A stretch of DNA of 64,000 bases. It comes from Bacteroidales bacterium. Its GTDB lineage: Bacteria > Bacteroidota > Bacteroidia > Bacteroidales > UBA932. Shown here piece by piece: positions 8,269-16,449 of this stretch (position 1 is the first letter of the stretch; each line of letters begins with the position of its first letter). The stretch covers positions 51,760 through 115,759 of the forward strand of contig JAILNI010000030.1 in NCBI GenBank assembly GCA_024691765.1, written 5' to 3'. Below the pieces are notes generated by a model. It was not told the origin of the DNA, made no database searches, and worked only from the letters and a program-made list of their open reading frames with translations. The translations under genes and the position numbers were made by a program.

Positions 8269-9635
8269 TGGCCTGGCCCCGCAAAAACTTCCTTCTGGAA
8301 AGCCGCACTGCCCGGGATCTGTATTTCGGGCAGGCGGACTCCTGTCCGGTGGTGGATTTTCACAATCACCTGTCGGCTGCAGACCTTGCTTCTGGAAGAA
8401 AATACAGCGACATAGGGGAACTGTGGGTGCAGGGAGACCCGTACAAGCACAGGGCCATGCGCATTGCCGGAGTGGATGAAAGGCTCATTTCGGGGGAAGC
8501 ATCGTCAAGAGAAAAGTTCGACGCATGGTGCTCAGTTTTTCCCCTTCTTTCCGGCAACCCGCTGCAACATTGGTCCGCAATGGAACTTGCACGCTATTTT
8601 GGCGTGGAAGAACTGCCCAGTGCCGGAAATGCGGAGGAGCTTTGGGAGCGCTGCAATGCCTTCCTCGGAGAAGGTGGATATACCGCTGCGGATATTCTGC
8701 GTAAAACCGGTGTGGTGCGCATGAGCACGTCCGATGACCTTTTGGACGACGTCTCCATCCACAAGAAAGCGTCGCTGGTGTCTGGAATGGATGTCACCCC
8801 GTCGCTGCGGGCCGATTCCATACTTTCCCTGAATGGGGAATGGCTGGAAAAGCTCCCGGGAGGCAGGCCCAAGGCGCTTGATGATCTGCTTGATGCGATA
8901 AAAAAGCGTCTGGACTTCTTCGAGAAATGCGGCTGCCGCCTCAGCGACCATGCGCTCGACGGAGGGTTCTTCTTCACGCAGACTTCCCGGGAGGTTGCGG
9001 CAGCTGTTTTCGGGCGGCTCCGCGAGGCTTCGGAGGTGGAGAGGATGCAGCTCAGGAATTATCTGCTTGAGTGGCTTGGATGTGAGTATGCCAGGCGCGG
9101 ATGGGTGATGCAGCTTCATATCGGGGCACAGCGCCTTACATCGGCAAGGCTACGCACCATAGCCGGCCCTGCCGGGGGGTATGCCTGTATCGGCAGTGCC
9201 GCAGACATGGATTCCCTGTGCAGACTGCTCAATACATTGGAAAGCAGAGGAACAATGCCCCGGATGATACTCTATTCCCTCTCAGCTTCCGATGCTCAGG
9301 CCCTGGCCTCGCTCACCGGATCCTTCTCGGAATCCGGCCGGCAGAAAATCAAGTACGGGCCGGCATGGTGGTACAATGACCACCTTGCAGGAATAGAGGA
9401 CAATCTGGAAGTAATTTCGGCTTATTCGCTCTTGTCGGCCTCGTTGGGCATGACAACAGATTCCCGCTGCCCGCTTTCTTTTGTCCGTCACGAGTATTTC
9501 CGGAGGGTGCTGTGCAATTTTGTCGGGAACAGGGTGCAAAGGGGCCTGCTGCCACCCGACATTGATTTATTGAAAGAAATGATTGGTAACATTTGTTACA
9601 GAAATGCAGATGAATGGATATATGGGAGAAGGTAA
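8268..9635 (+). CDS. uxaC: Glucuronate isomerase
   Basis: Converts D-glucuronate to D-fructuronate (or galacturonate to tagaturonate), the first intracellular step of uronate catabolism. The amidohydrolase-like metal motif DFHNHL lies at residues 30-35, followed by the UxaC signature region GDPYKHRAMRIAGV at about 57-70. Length (455 residues) is close to the 470 of E. coli UxaC. It shares one base with the previous stop (TGATG) and overlaps the following SDR gene. With uxuA and the fructuronate reductase in the same operon, glucuronate is the more likely substrate than galacturonate. Confidence 0.93.
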   Translation: MAWPRKNFLLESRTARDLYFGQADSCPVVDFHNHLSAADLASGRKYSDIGELWVQGDPYKHRAMRIAGVDERLISGEASSREKFDAWCSVFPLLSGNPLQHWSAMELARYFGVEELPSAGNAEELWERCNAFLGEGGYTAADILRKTGVVRMSTSDDLLDDVSIHKKASLVSGMDVTPSLRADSILSLNGEWLEKLPGGRPKALDDLLDAIKKRLDFFEKCGCRLSDHALDGGFFFTQTSREVAAAVFGRLREASEVERMQLRNYLLEWLGCEYARRGWVMQLHIGAQRLTSARLRTIAGPAGGYACIGSAADMDSLCRLLNTLESRGTMPRMILYSLSASDAQALASLTGSFSESGRQKIKYGPAWWYNDHLAGIEDNLEVISAYSLLSASLGMTTDSRCPLSFVRHEYFRRVLCNFVGNRVQRGLLPPDIDLLKEMIGNICYRNADEWIYGRR

Positions 9636-10455
9636 GACCGTGGTGGTGACCGGTGCGGGCGGAACGCTGTGCGCCCCGGTAGCCGTCGATTTTGCCTCCC
9701 GGGGATACAATGTGGTCCTTATTGGCAGGACCAGGGAAAAATTGCAGCGCACCGCAGACATGATCGCCGCCGGAGGGCACGGAAGCATGATTGTCCTGGC
9801 CGATGTGCGGGACGAGGCCGCCGTCCGCGATGCCTCCGAGCGTATCCGGGACCGTTTCGGAGCCTGCGACGTGCTCATCAACGGTGCGGGCGGGAACCAA
9901 AGCGCGGCTGTGACCGGAACGGACGAGTTCGATGCCCGGGAACTGGAAGACGGTTACCCGGGGCGCGGGTTCTTTTCAATGGACATGTCGGTCTTCCGCG
10001 ACGTGGTGGAGACGAACATAATGGGCACTGTCATCCCCACGCGTATTTTTGCGCGCGACATGGCGCACAGGGGCCGGGGATGCATAGTGAATTTTGCATC
10101 CATGAATACTTACCGCCCCCTTTCCCGGGTGCCTGCCTACGCCCTCGCCAAGGCAGGGGTGTCGAACTGGACCCAGTGGGCGGCAGCCTATCTGGCTCCT
10201 GCGGGGATACGCATAAATGCGGTGGCCCCGGGGTTTTTCGTCAATGAGAGGAGCCGGAAAATGCTCACAACACCATCGGGGGAGCTTACCCCGAGGGGAG
10301 AACATATCATTCACAACACCCCCATGCACCGTTTCGGCGAGGCCGAAGAACTCCTCGGGTGCATACGCTGGCTCACGGATGACGATGCCGCCGCTTTTGT
10401 CACGGGCATAACCGTCCCGGTCGACGGGGGATTCCTCAGCAGCGCCGGACTATGA
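9610..10455 (+). CDS. uxuB: D-fructuronate reductase / D-mannonate oxidoreductase, SDR type
   Basis: Reduces fructuronate to mannonate with NAD(P)H. It is a classical short-chain dehydrogenase with a TGAGGTLC cofactor loop, NGAGG after strand 4, a YALAK active site preceded by the FASMN serine region, and a PVDGGF C-terminal segment. NGAGGNQSA, NIMGTVIPT and the long insert with GRGFFSMD match the Bacillus UxuB/YjmF-type mannonate oxidoreductases, not the unrelated E. coli UxuB. The chosen start gives MNGYMGEGKTVVV; an ATG at 9622 is equally plausible and those at 9583 or 9604 possible, all inside the end of uxaC. It overlaps the next gene by 4 bases. Confidence 0.85.
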   Translation: MNGYMGEGKTVVVTGAGGTLCAPVAVDFASRGYNVVLIGRTREKLQRTADMIAAGGHGSMIVLADVRDEAAVRDASERIRDRFGACDVLINGAGGNQSAAVTGTDEFDARELEDGYPGRGFFSMDMSVFRDVVETNIMGTVIPTRIFARDMAHRGRGCIVNFASMNTYRPLSRVPAYALAKAGVSNWTQWAAAYLAPAGIRINAVAPGFFVNERSRKMLTTPSGELTPRGEHIIHNTPMHRFGEAEELLGCIRWLTDDDAAAFVTGITVPVDGGFLSSAGL

Positions 10456-11195
10456 GCACGGACGGGTACAGAAAAGAAGTGGGCATGATGAAGCTTGAGA
10501 AGCTCATCGCCGCCCGCGAGGGCATCTCCACGAAGTCCTTCCCCATTCCGGACAAGGAACTGCTGCTGCGCTTCGAGCAGCTTTACCTCGGCGCCGTCAA
10601 CGACGTCCTGCGTGAGTTCTGCCTGCTCCACCAGGCGCTTCCCAACCGAATTAAGCCGCTCCGCGAATACCATACGGTCGCAGGCTTTGCCTTCACCGTA
10701 AAGAGCGCCCCCAACGCCAAAATCACCGGAGAGATGGAGTTCCGCACGCAGATGCTGGACTCCCTCGGAGAAGACCATTTCGTGGTGTGGGACACTTCCC
10801 GCGACCAGGAAGCCACCCTCTGGGGCGGCGTGATGACCGCCACCGCCAAGGGGAAGAAGGTGAAGGCCGCATGCATAGACGGCGGCATCCGTGATACGCA
10901 CCAGATTCTCGAGGCCGATTTCCCAATTTTTTATGAATACCGCATCTCCAACGGTTCTCTCGGCCGCTGTCTCATTACCCACTACCAGATTCCCATCGTG
11001 ATCGGGAATGTGACAATCAAGCCCGGCGACGTGGTGCTGGGCGACATCGACGGCGTGCTCGTTGTACCGCGCGAAATCGCGTATGAGGTGCTGCTTCGCG
11101 CCGAGGAAATCCGGGAGAACGAAAAGAAGATTTTCTCCTGGGTTAACCAGGGAGAGACCATTCTGGAAATCAAGGAAAAGGGCGGATATTTTTAA
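10452..11195 (+). CDS. RraA-family protein, possible aldolase/decarboxylase
   Basis: A 247-residue cytoplasmic protein of the RraA-like fold. It has the phosphate/carboxylate-binding WGG at 124-126 and the metal/substrate motif DGGIRD at 143-148, then PGDVVLGDIDGVLVVP at about 191-206. These residues are those used by HMG/CHA aldolases and related oxaloacetate decarboxylases, whereas true RNase E regulators of this family lack parts of the active site. An internal ATG at residue 12 (MMKLEKLIA) could be the real start. It is coupled to uxuB by an ATGA overlap. In a uronate operon it might cleave a 2-keto acid, but that is inference; the name RraA should not be taken as RNase regulation. Confidence 0.8.
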   Translation: MSTDGYRKEVGMMKLEKLIAAREGISTKSFPIPDKELLLRFEQLYLGAVNDVLREFCLLHQALPNRIKPLREYHTVAGFAFTVKSAPNAKITGEMEFRTQMLDSLGEDHFVVWDTSRDQEATLWGGVMTATAKGKKVKAACIDGGIRDTHQILEADFPIFYEYRISNGSLGRCLITHYQIPIVIGNVTIKPGDVVLGDIDGVLVVPREIAYEVLLRAEEIRENEKKIFSWVNQGETILEIKEKGGYF

Positions 11196-11206
11196 TCGGG
11201 AAGGCT

Positions 11207-11248
11207 ATGGCAAAAGTGATAACGTTCGGAGAGGTGACGCTCCGCTGA
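11207..11248 (+). pseudogene. Remnant of a PfkB-family sugar kinase, probably 2-keto-3-deoxygluconate kinase (kdgK)
   Basis: Eleven bases after the RraA-family stop, a frame reads MAKVITFGEVTLR and then TGA. This is a near-match to the first residues of 2-keto-3-deoxygluconate kinases (M-x-K-V-x-T-F-G-E-x-x-L-R-L). One extra base before the stop would restore the next expected residues (L-T), after which the similarity ends. The rest of the gene is absent, and the GH2 promoter lies 25 bases beyond. The kinase is the next step after UxuA, so its expected place is exactly here. A 13-residue leader peptide is the alternative reading. Confidence 0.6.
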
Positions 11249-11273
11249 CGGGCGAATTCTCCGCAAAATTTCG

Positions 11274-11281
11274 TAACTTTG
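11274..11281 (+). promoter_or_regulatory. Bacteroidota -7 promoter element for the GH2 gene
   Basis: TAACTTTG matches the TAnnTTTG consensus. The GH2 ATG is only 6 bases beyond its last G, so the transcript would start almost at the start codon. Confidence 0.7.
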
Positions 11282-11287
11282 GGGGTT

Positions 11288-13117
11288 ATGAAGAAAATCA
11301 TCACCCTTGCCATCCTTTCGCTTGCGGCCGTTTCGCTTGCAGCCGCAGCGCGCTGGCAGCCTGTAGGCGACCATATCCGCACCCCCTGGGCCGACGAAGT
11401 GTCAGCCAGAAACCCTCTCCCCGAATATCCGCGTCCGCAGATGGTGCGCGGCAGCTGGAAGAGCCTGAATGGCCTCTGGAACTATGCAATCACGGCAAAA
11501 GACATTGATGAAATGCCCGAAGCGGCGGGAGAGATCCTGGTGCCGTTCGCTCTGGAATCGTCGCTTAGCGGAGTGGCGGGTCGCCTTACCGACGACGACG
11601 CGCTCTGGTACTCGCGGAGTTTCCGCGTGCCCTGCCTGTGGCACCGCAAAACCGTGCTCCTGCACTTCGACGCGGTGGATTATGCCTGCGAGGTCTGGCT
11701 GAACGGGCAGAAGATAGGGGAGCACAAGGGTGGATATACAGCATTCGAATTCGACATTACCAAATACCTTAAACGGGGCCGGCAGCATCTGGTGCTTAAG
11801 GTTCTGGACGGAACGGATAACGGCCTTCAGCCGCGCGGCAAGCAGGTCATGGATCCGACTGTTGGGAAAATCTGGTATACAGCCGTGTCCGGAATATGGC
11901 AGAGCGTATGGATGGAGGCAGTCTCCCCGAAGGGGCATATCCTCGATTACGATGCCGTCTCGCCTGACCTGAAGAGCGTATGCGTGACTCCATATGCGGA
12001 AGGCGCCGAAGATGTTCTGGTTGAGCTTCTGGACGGTAAAAGGACTGTTGCCGGGGCCGAGGTCAAATCGGGAGAATCAATCATCCTCAGCCCGGCTGAC
12101 CCCAAACTCTGGAGTCCCGACGAACCCAATCTCTACGGCCTGAGGCTCACCCTTCTGAAGGACGGCAAAAAGATAGACCGCGTCCAGGGCTATACCGCCA
12201 TCCGCACCATTTCCAAGGTGGCCGACGAGGATGGACATCTGCGCATGGCGCTCAACGGAAAAGTCCTTTTCCAGTTCGGCCCGCTCGACCAGGGCTGGTG
12301 GCCCGACGGCCTCTATACCGCACCCACAGACGAGGCTCTTGCCTTCGACATAGTAAAGACGAAGGAGTACGGCTTCAACATGATACGCAAGCACATAAAG
12401 GTTGAGCCGGCACGCTGGTACTGGCACTGCGACCGCCTCGGCATACTCGTATGGCAGGACATGCCCTGCACTGCTGATTACGAGAAGAGGGAAGACTGGG
12501 CCCAGGGAGCCGACGTGTACGACGCCGGCAATTCCGACCAGCTCTGCGCCGAGGCCCGCGAGAACTTTGTGGAAGAGTGGAAGGAGATACTTCGCAGCCA
12601 CCGCAAATACCCCTGCATAGTCGTCTGGGTGCCTTTCAATGAGGCCTGGGGGCAGTTCGACACGAAAGAGGTCGTGGCCCTCACGCAACAGATGGATCCC
12701 TCGCGCCTTGTGAACATGGCGTCCGGCGGCAACTGGATATCAGGAGGAGTGGGCGACATTCTCGACTCCCATCACTACTCCAGGCCGAAGATGCGGCTGT
12801 GGGATCCCGCTCTCGTAAATGTACTCGGGGAATACGGCGGAATAGGCCTGCCTCTCGAGGGGCACACCTGGGTGTCCGACAAGAACTGGGGATACGTGAA
12901 GTTCTCCACTTCCGAAGAGGCGACCGCAAAATACGTTGAGTATGCCGAAATGCTGCACGATATCGTCCGTGCGGGCTGCGCGGCGGCCGTCTATACCCAG
13001 ACGACCGACGTGGAACGCGAACTCAACGGCCTGCTGACCTACGACCGCGAAATTGAAAAGCTGGACAAGGCCCTCGTAGCCGCAGCCAACTCCGCGGTGA
13101 TTCACTGCATGGATTAA
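11288..13117 (+). CDS. Glycoside hydrolase family 2 protein (beta-galactosidase/beta-glucuronidase type)
   Basis: A 609-residue exported glycosidase. The signal peptide is MKKIITLAILSLAAVSLAAAA. It has the GH2 layout of an N-terminal jelly-roll (about 25-190), an Ig-like domain (190-285) and a C-terminal TIM barrel. The acid/base glutamate is E452 in FNEAWG and the nucleophile E515 in LGEYGG. It is a compact form without extra C-terminal domains. Specificity is not decided by the sequence: the uronate context favours a beta-glucuronidase, but I do not see the NxK carboxylate-binding motif of known gut glucuronidases. The ATG at 11288 is preferred over an upstream TTG (11279), which lies inside the promoter element. 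CstA follows after 3 bases. Confidence 0.88.
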   Translation: MKKIITLAILSLAAVSLAAAARWQPVGDHIRTPWADEVSARNPLPEYPRPQMVRGSWKSLNGLWNYAITAKDIDEMPEAAGEILVPFALESSLSGVAGRLTDDDALWYSRSFRVPCLWHRKTVLLHFDAVDYACEVWLNGQKIGEHKGGYTAFEFDITKYLKRGRQHLVLKVLDGTDNGLQPRGKQVMDPTVGKIWYTAVSGIWQSVWMEAVSPKGHILDYDAVSPDLKSVCVTPYAEGAEDVLVELLDGKRTVAGAEVKSGESIILSPADPKLWSPDEPNLYGLRLTLLKDGKKIDRVQGYTAIRTISKVADEDGHLRMALNGKVLFQFGPLDQGWWPDGLYTAPTDEALAFDIVKTKEYGFNMIRKHIKVEPARWYWHCDRLGILVWQDMPCTADYEKREDWAQGADVYDAGNSDQLCAEARENFVEEWKEILRSHRKYPCIVVWVPFNEAWGQFDTKEVVALTQQMDPSRLVNMASGGNWISGGVGDILDSHHYSRPKMRLWDPALVNVLGEYGGIGLPLEGHTWVSDKNWGYVKFSTSEEATAKYVEYAEMLHDIVRAGCAAAVYTQTTDVERELNGLLTYDREIEKLDKALVAAANSAVIHCMD

Positions 13118-13120
13118 GCT

Positions 13121-14587
13121 ATGTTTTCCTTCATTATTTCAATCGCGGCCCTGATTCTCGGCTTTTTCCTTTACGGCCGCTTCGTTGAAAGGGTTTTCGG
13201 ACCCGACCCTGCACGTCAGACTCCTGCCCTGGCCAAAGCCGACGGAGTCGACTATGTGCCCATGCCCGCTTGGAAGGTGTACATGATACAGTTCCTCAAC
13301 ATAGCGGGAACCGGACCAATCTTCGGGGCCATCATGGGGGCGAAGTTCGGCCCGGCAAGCTACCTTTGGATAGTCCTCGGCTGCATTTTCGGAGGCGCGG
13401 TGCACGATTACTTCACCGGTATGCTGAGCATGCGTCACGACGGCGCGAGCCTGCCGGAACTCGTTAAACGTTATCTGGGGAAGGGAACCAGCGCCGTCAT
13501 GCTGGTGTTCTGCGTGGTGATGATGACCCTCGTGGGCGCCGTGTTCGTTTACAGTCCCGCACTGATCCTGGGGGATATAGCGCCCCTCGCAGGCAAAGGA
13601 ACCGCGTCCATCCTGATCTGGTGCGGGGTGGTGTTCGTGTACTACATAATCGCCACGATGCTGCCCATAGACAAGATAATAGGGCGTTTCTATCCTATTT
13701 TCGCCTTCGCTCTGCTTTTCATGGCGGTAGCCCTTTGCGTCTGCCTGCTGGTCAAGTGGCCGGCCATACCGGAAATCTGGGGAGGCCTCGGCAACATGGG
13801 TGAGGCGAGCGGTCTCCTGAAAGGACAGCCCATCTTCCCCTGTCTTTTCATCACCATAGCCTGCGGAGCTATTTCCGGCTTCCACGCCACCCAGAGCCCG
13901 ATCATGGCAAGATGCATGAAGAGTGAGAAACTCGGTCGTCCAATCTTCTACGGTGCCATGATTACCGAAGGGATAGTCGCCCTTATCTGGGCGGCGGTTG
14001 CGTCTTACTTCTTCTATGGAGGAGGTGCGGATGAAGTGGGAAGCACCCTCACGGCCGCCGCTCCCACGGTGGTCACCAAGGTCTCGAAAGGCTGGCTCGG
14101 CGTCTTCGGCGGTGTCCTGGCACTGCTGGGAGTGGTTGCAGCGCCTATTACCAGCGGCGACACGGCTTTCCGCAGCGCCCGTCTCATCCTGGCCGACTTC
14201 CTCAAGCTCCCGCAGAAAAAGCACATTCACCGTCTTGTGCTGGCCCTGCCCCTCTTCGCTATCGCGGCCCTTCTGCTCTGGTACAATATCGCGGACGAAA
14301 ACGGTTTCAACACCATCTGGCGCTACTTCGGCTGGGCCAACCAGACCCTGGCATGCTTCTCCCTGTGGACGGTTACGGCCTGGCTTACAGGCAGCCGCAA
14401 AGGCGCGTATTATCTCGTGACTATGATTCCCGCCGCCTTCATGACGGCAGTCTGCACCACCTATATCTGCGTGGACAAAATCGGCTTCCACCTGCCCTTC
14501 TCGTGGATACCCTGGATCGCCGTGAGCGTCTTCGCCCTTTCCGTAGCGCTGTACTACATCCTTACCCGCCGCACAAGGCGCCAATAG
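13121..14587 (+). CDS. cstA: Carbon starvation protein CstA-type transporter
   Basis: An inner-membrane protein of 488 residues with many helices. CstA landmarks are FLYGRFVERVFGPD near the N-terminus, VYMIQFLNIAGTGPIFGAI around 55-75, HDYFTGMLSMRHDGASLPEL around 105-120, and SGFHATQSPIMARCMKSE around 255. CstA proteins take up peptides and/or pyruvate during carbon limitation. It is shorter than the roughly 700 residues of E. coli CstA, which is usual for the Bacteroidota form. It starts 3 bases after the GH2 stop, so the two are probably co-transcribed. It converges on rsmD with a 29-base gap that holds no obvious terminator. Confidence 0.9.
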   Translation: MFSFIISIAALILGFFLYGRFVERVFGPDPARQTPALAKADGVDYVPMPAWKVYMIQFLNIAGTGPIFGAIMGAKFGPASYLWIVLGCIFGGAVHDYFTGMLSMRHDGASLPELVKRYLGKGTSAVMLVFCVVMMTLVGAVFVYSPALILGDIAPLAGKGTASILIWCGVVFVYYIIATMLPIDKIIGRFYPIFAFALLFMAVALCVCLLVKWPAIPEIWGGLGNMGEASGLLKGQPIFPCLFITIACGAISGFHATQSPIMARCMKSEKLGRPIFYGAMITEGIVALIWAAVASYFFYGGGADEVGSTLTAAAPTVVTKVSKGWLGVFGGVLALLGVVAAPITSGDTAFRSARLILADFLKLPQKKHIHRLVLALPLFAIAALLLWYNIADENGFNTIWRYFGWANQTLACFSLWTVTAWLTGSRKGAYYLVTMIPAAFMTAVCTTYICVDKIGFHLPFSWIPWIAVSVFALSVALYYILTRRTRRQ

Positions 14588-14616
14588 GCAGCCTTGCCGG
14601 AATGGCGGAAGGAGTA

Positions 14617-15177
14617 CTATCTGCTTTCGAAGAAGCTGAAGTGCACGCGGCCGTAGACCTTTTCCTTGACGAAGAGGGGATGGCCGGTGAAGGAGTGTTC
14701 GCCGCCGTGTTCCAGTATGAAATAGCGTTCCGGGTGCAGCAGGCCTCCGGGGGCGGCGCCGTCGGGAGCAAGGCCGAAGACGCGGTCGGGAAGGGTCTCG
14801 AGGCCATCCAGGGCGTACGGCGGATCGGCGAACACTATGTCGAAACGTTCCCTGCAGATGGGCAGGAAGTCGAAAACGTTCTCGTGGACCGCGACTACGG
14901 CATCGAGGCCGAGTCGTGAAGCTTCGCGGCGGATGAACTGGGCGTTTTCCCGCGACATTTCCACGCAGTAGACGCGCGCGGCGCCGCGTGACGCGAATTC
15001 ATAGGAAATGGCCCCGGTACCGCCGAAAAGGTCGAGGACCTTGAGGTCGGCGAAATCGTATTCGTTGTCGAGAATGTTGAAGAGTGCCTCCCTGGCGAAG
15101 TCCGTGGTGGGCCGTGCCGGATAGCGTGGCGGCACTTCGATGAGACGTCCGCGCAGTCTGCCGCCTATGATTCTCAT
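14617..15177 (-). CDS. rsmD: 16S rRNA (guanine(966)-N2)-methyltransferase RsmD
   Basis: Methylates guanine 966 of 16S rRNA during 30S assembly. The 186-residue protein starts MRIIGGRLRGR, as RsmD proteins do, with the SAM-binding motif LDLFGGTGAISYEFASRGA near residues 48-66 and the catalytic FADPPY near 116. Length and order match the family. It is the last gene of a three-gene minus-strand unit and overlaps the preceding gene by 4 bases. Confidence 0.94.
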   Translation of the reverse strand: MRIIGGRLRGRLIEVPPRYPARPTTDFAREALFNILDNEYDFADLKVLDLFGGTGAISYEFASRGAARVYCVEMSRENAQFIRREASRLGLDAVVAVHENVFDFLPICRERFDIVFADPPYALDGLETLPDRVFGLAPDGAAPGGLLHPERYFILEHGGEHSFTGHPLFVKEKVYGRVHFSFFESR

Positions 15178-15662
15178 GCGTCCAGGTACTCCACCGACTT
15201 GAAGTAGCGGTAGAGGCTCATTTCGTCCTCCGGGCCTATCGGGTGGCGGAAATAAATTGAAGATACTTCGGGGTTGAGCTGAAGCGACTTCATGGCCAGG
15301 AAGACATAGTACTCGGCGGTCGTGAAGTCTGGGGCTTCGTAGCTGTTCGCCAGCAGAAGGGTGCCGCCCTGGGCTATGCCGAGGAAGAGACGTCCGTCTT
15401 TCCAGGAGGCGAGTATTCGGTTGTAGTCGCGTATGTGCGGGAGGTCCCGGAGTAAGTACCAGAGTTCGGGCAGGGCGTCGCTTCCCTCGGACGGGGCGGC
15501 ATAGAGGAGTACCGCCTCGTACTGCGGCACTTCCGCCGCCTTGACCACGTCGGCGTCATCCAAAACGACGACTTCTCCGAGGGTCTGCCTCGAAGAAGCC
15601 GGGTTGTAGAAATTCGCCGGCACCAAAGTGCACTTTGGCGTAAGGAGGGAAAGCTCTTCCAC
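15174..15662 (-). CDS. Uncharacterised protein, possibly a short DUF3822-like protein
   Basis: A 162-residue protein with no signal peptide. Its place directly before rsmD, and elements such as LLLANSYEAPDFTTAEYYVFLAMKSL, resemble the DUF3822 proteins that precede rsmD in many Bacteroidota, which have an actin-like fold and are usually about 260-280 residues. Here the N-terminal part would be missing or very divergent. The start is a GTG that shares one base with the previous stop (TAGTG), so translation is probably coupled. The family assignment is tentative; function is unknown. Confidence 0.5.
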   Translation of the reverse strand: MEELSLLTPKCTLVPANFYNPASSRQTLGEVVVLDDADVVKAAEVPQYEAVLLYAAPSEGSDALPELWYLLRDLPHIRDYNRILASWKDGRLFLGIAQGGTLLLANSYEAPDFTTAEYYVFLAMKSLQLNPEVSSIYFRHPIGPEDEMSLYRYFKSVEYLDA

Positions 15663-16354
15663 TATTCCCAGTTGCCCGCGTTGTTGTTAGGAGCGGTAAC
15701 GGAACCGACCTGCAGACCTTCGAAACGGTTCTTTGCGCGCTGGTCGGCGTCGAGGTTGATGCGAAGCTGGTTGTCGAGCCCCTTGAGGAGGAGCTTGTAA
15801 GGCATGCGGGCCTCGAAGAGGGGAACGGGAACGCCGGAAACGGTCTTGATCACGGCTTCCATTTCCACGAGTTCACCGCCGGAGAACGGGATGTACTTGA
15901 GCGAGTCGAGCACGAGGTCGGGCCTGTCGTTGAAGAGGGTGTCCTTCACGGGAACTTTGCTCTCTATGGAGAAGACCAGGTCGTGGTCGCCCTTCTGGTA
16001 GAGTTCGTAGAGCTGTGCAGGGGTGATCTTGCGGTTCTTGCGCTTGATGGCCTGGGTGTGAACGACGGCCAGGGAGTCGTCCTGGCTGCCGATCTGGAGC
16101 ACTACGGACATGTTGCCGGTGTTGTAGAAGTTGATAAGGGAGTCCACCGAGCCGTTGAACTTGCCGTTGACGGTCTTGTAGGCGACCTGGAGCGTGCGGA
16201 TATCCTTAAGACGCTGGATGCCGATGCTCTCGCGGTATGCCTTCTGCTTGTTGAAGTAGACCGGCTTGTTGATGCTCCTTACGATAGCAACCGCGAGGAC
16301 TACGCACACGATAGCGAGAACGACCTCGAGGATGACCTGAACTGATTTCTTCAT
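15662..16354 (-). CDS. Membrane-anchored protein of unknown function
   Basis: A 230-residue protein with a short cytoplasmic start (MKKSVQ), one transmembrane helix at about residues 7-25, and a periplasmic body. The region after the helix (KQKAYRESIGIQRLKDIRTLQVAYKTVNGKF) is charged and helical, somewhat like the long helix of pilin-type proteins, but there is no prepilin cleavage site. The rest is beta-rich (YKLLLKGLDNQLRINLDAD). I do not recognise a named family. It heads the operon with the DUF3822-like gene and rsmD, and its promoter lies 33-40 bases upstream. Confidence 0.7.
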   Translation of the reverse strand: MKKSVQVILEVVLAIVCVVLAVAIVRSINKPVYFNKQKAYRESIGIQRLKDIRTLQVAYKTVNGKFNGSVDSLINFYNTGNMSVVLQIGSQDDSLAVVHTQAIKRKNRKITPAQLYELYQKGDHDLVFSIESKVPVKDTLFNDRPDLVLDSLKYIPFSGGELVEMEAVIKTVSGVPVPLFEARMPYKLLLKGLDNQLRINLDADQRAKNRFEGLQVGSVTAPNNNAGNWE

Positions 16355-16386
16355 ATCTGTAGTTTTTAATTTCCGTTAAAACCCTA

Positions 16387-16394
16387 CAAAGTTA
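16387..16394 (-). promoter_or_regulatory. -7 promoter element for the rsmD operon
   Basis: On the minus strand this reads TAACTTTG, a full match to TAnnTTTG, 32 bases before the ATG at 16354. Confidence 0.65.
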
Positions 16395-16426
16395 GAAAAA
16401 CCTTTCTTCAAAAGCAATATTATTGT

Positions 16427-16434
16427 TAAATTTG
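16427..16434 (+). promoter_or_regulatory. -7 promoter element for the DHH phosphoesterase gene
   Basis: TAAATTTG, a full consensus match, 15 bases before the ATG at 16450. It argues against the in-frame TTG at 16423 as start, because that codon lies upstream of the element. Confidence 0.65.
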
Positions 16435-16449
16435 CAAGACTTAATTGAT

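Noticed and set aside
10452..11195. Regulator of RNase E (true RraA)
   Set aside because: The protein keeps the aldolase-type active-site motifs and sits in a sugar-acid operon, so a metabolic role is more likely.
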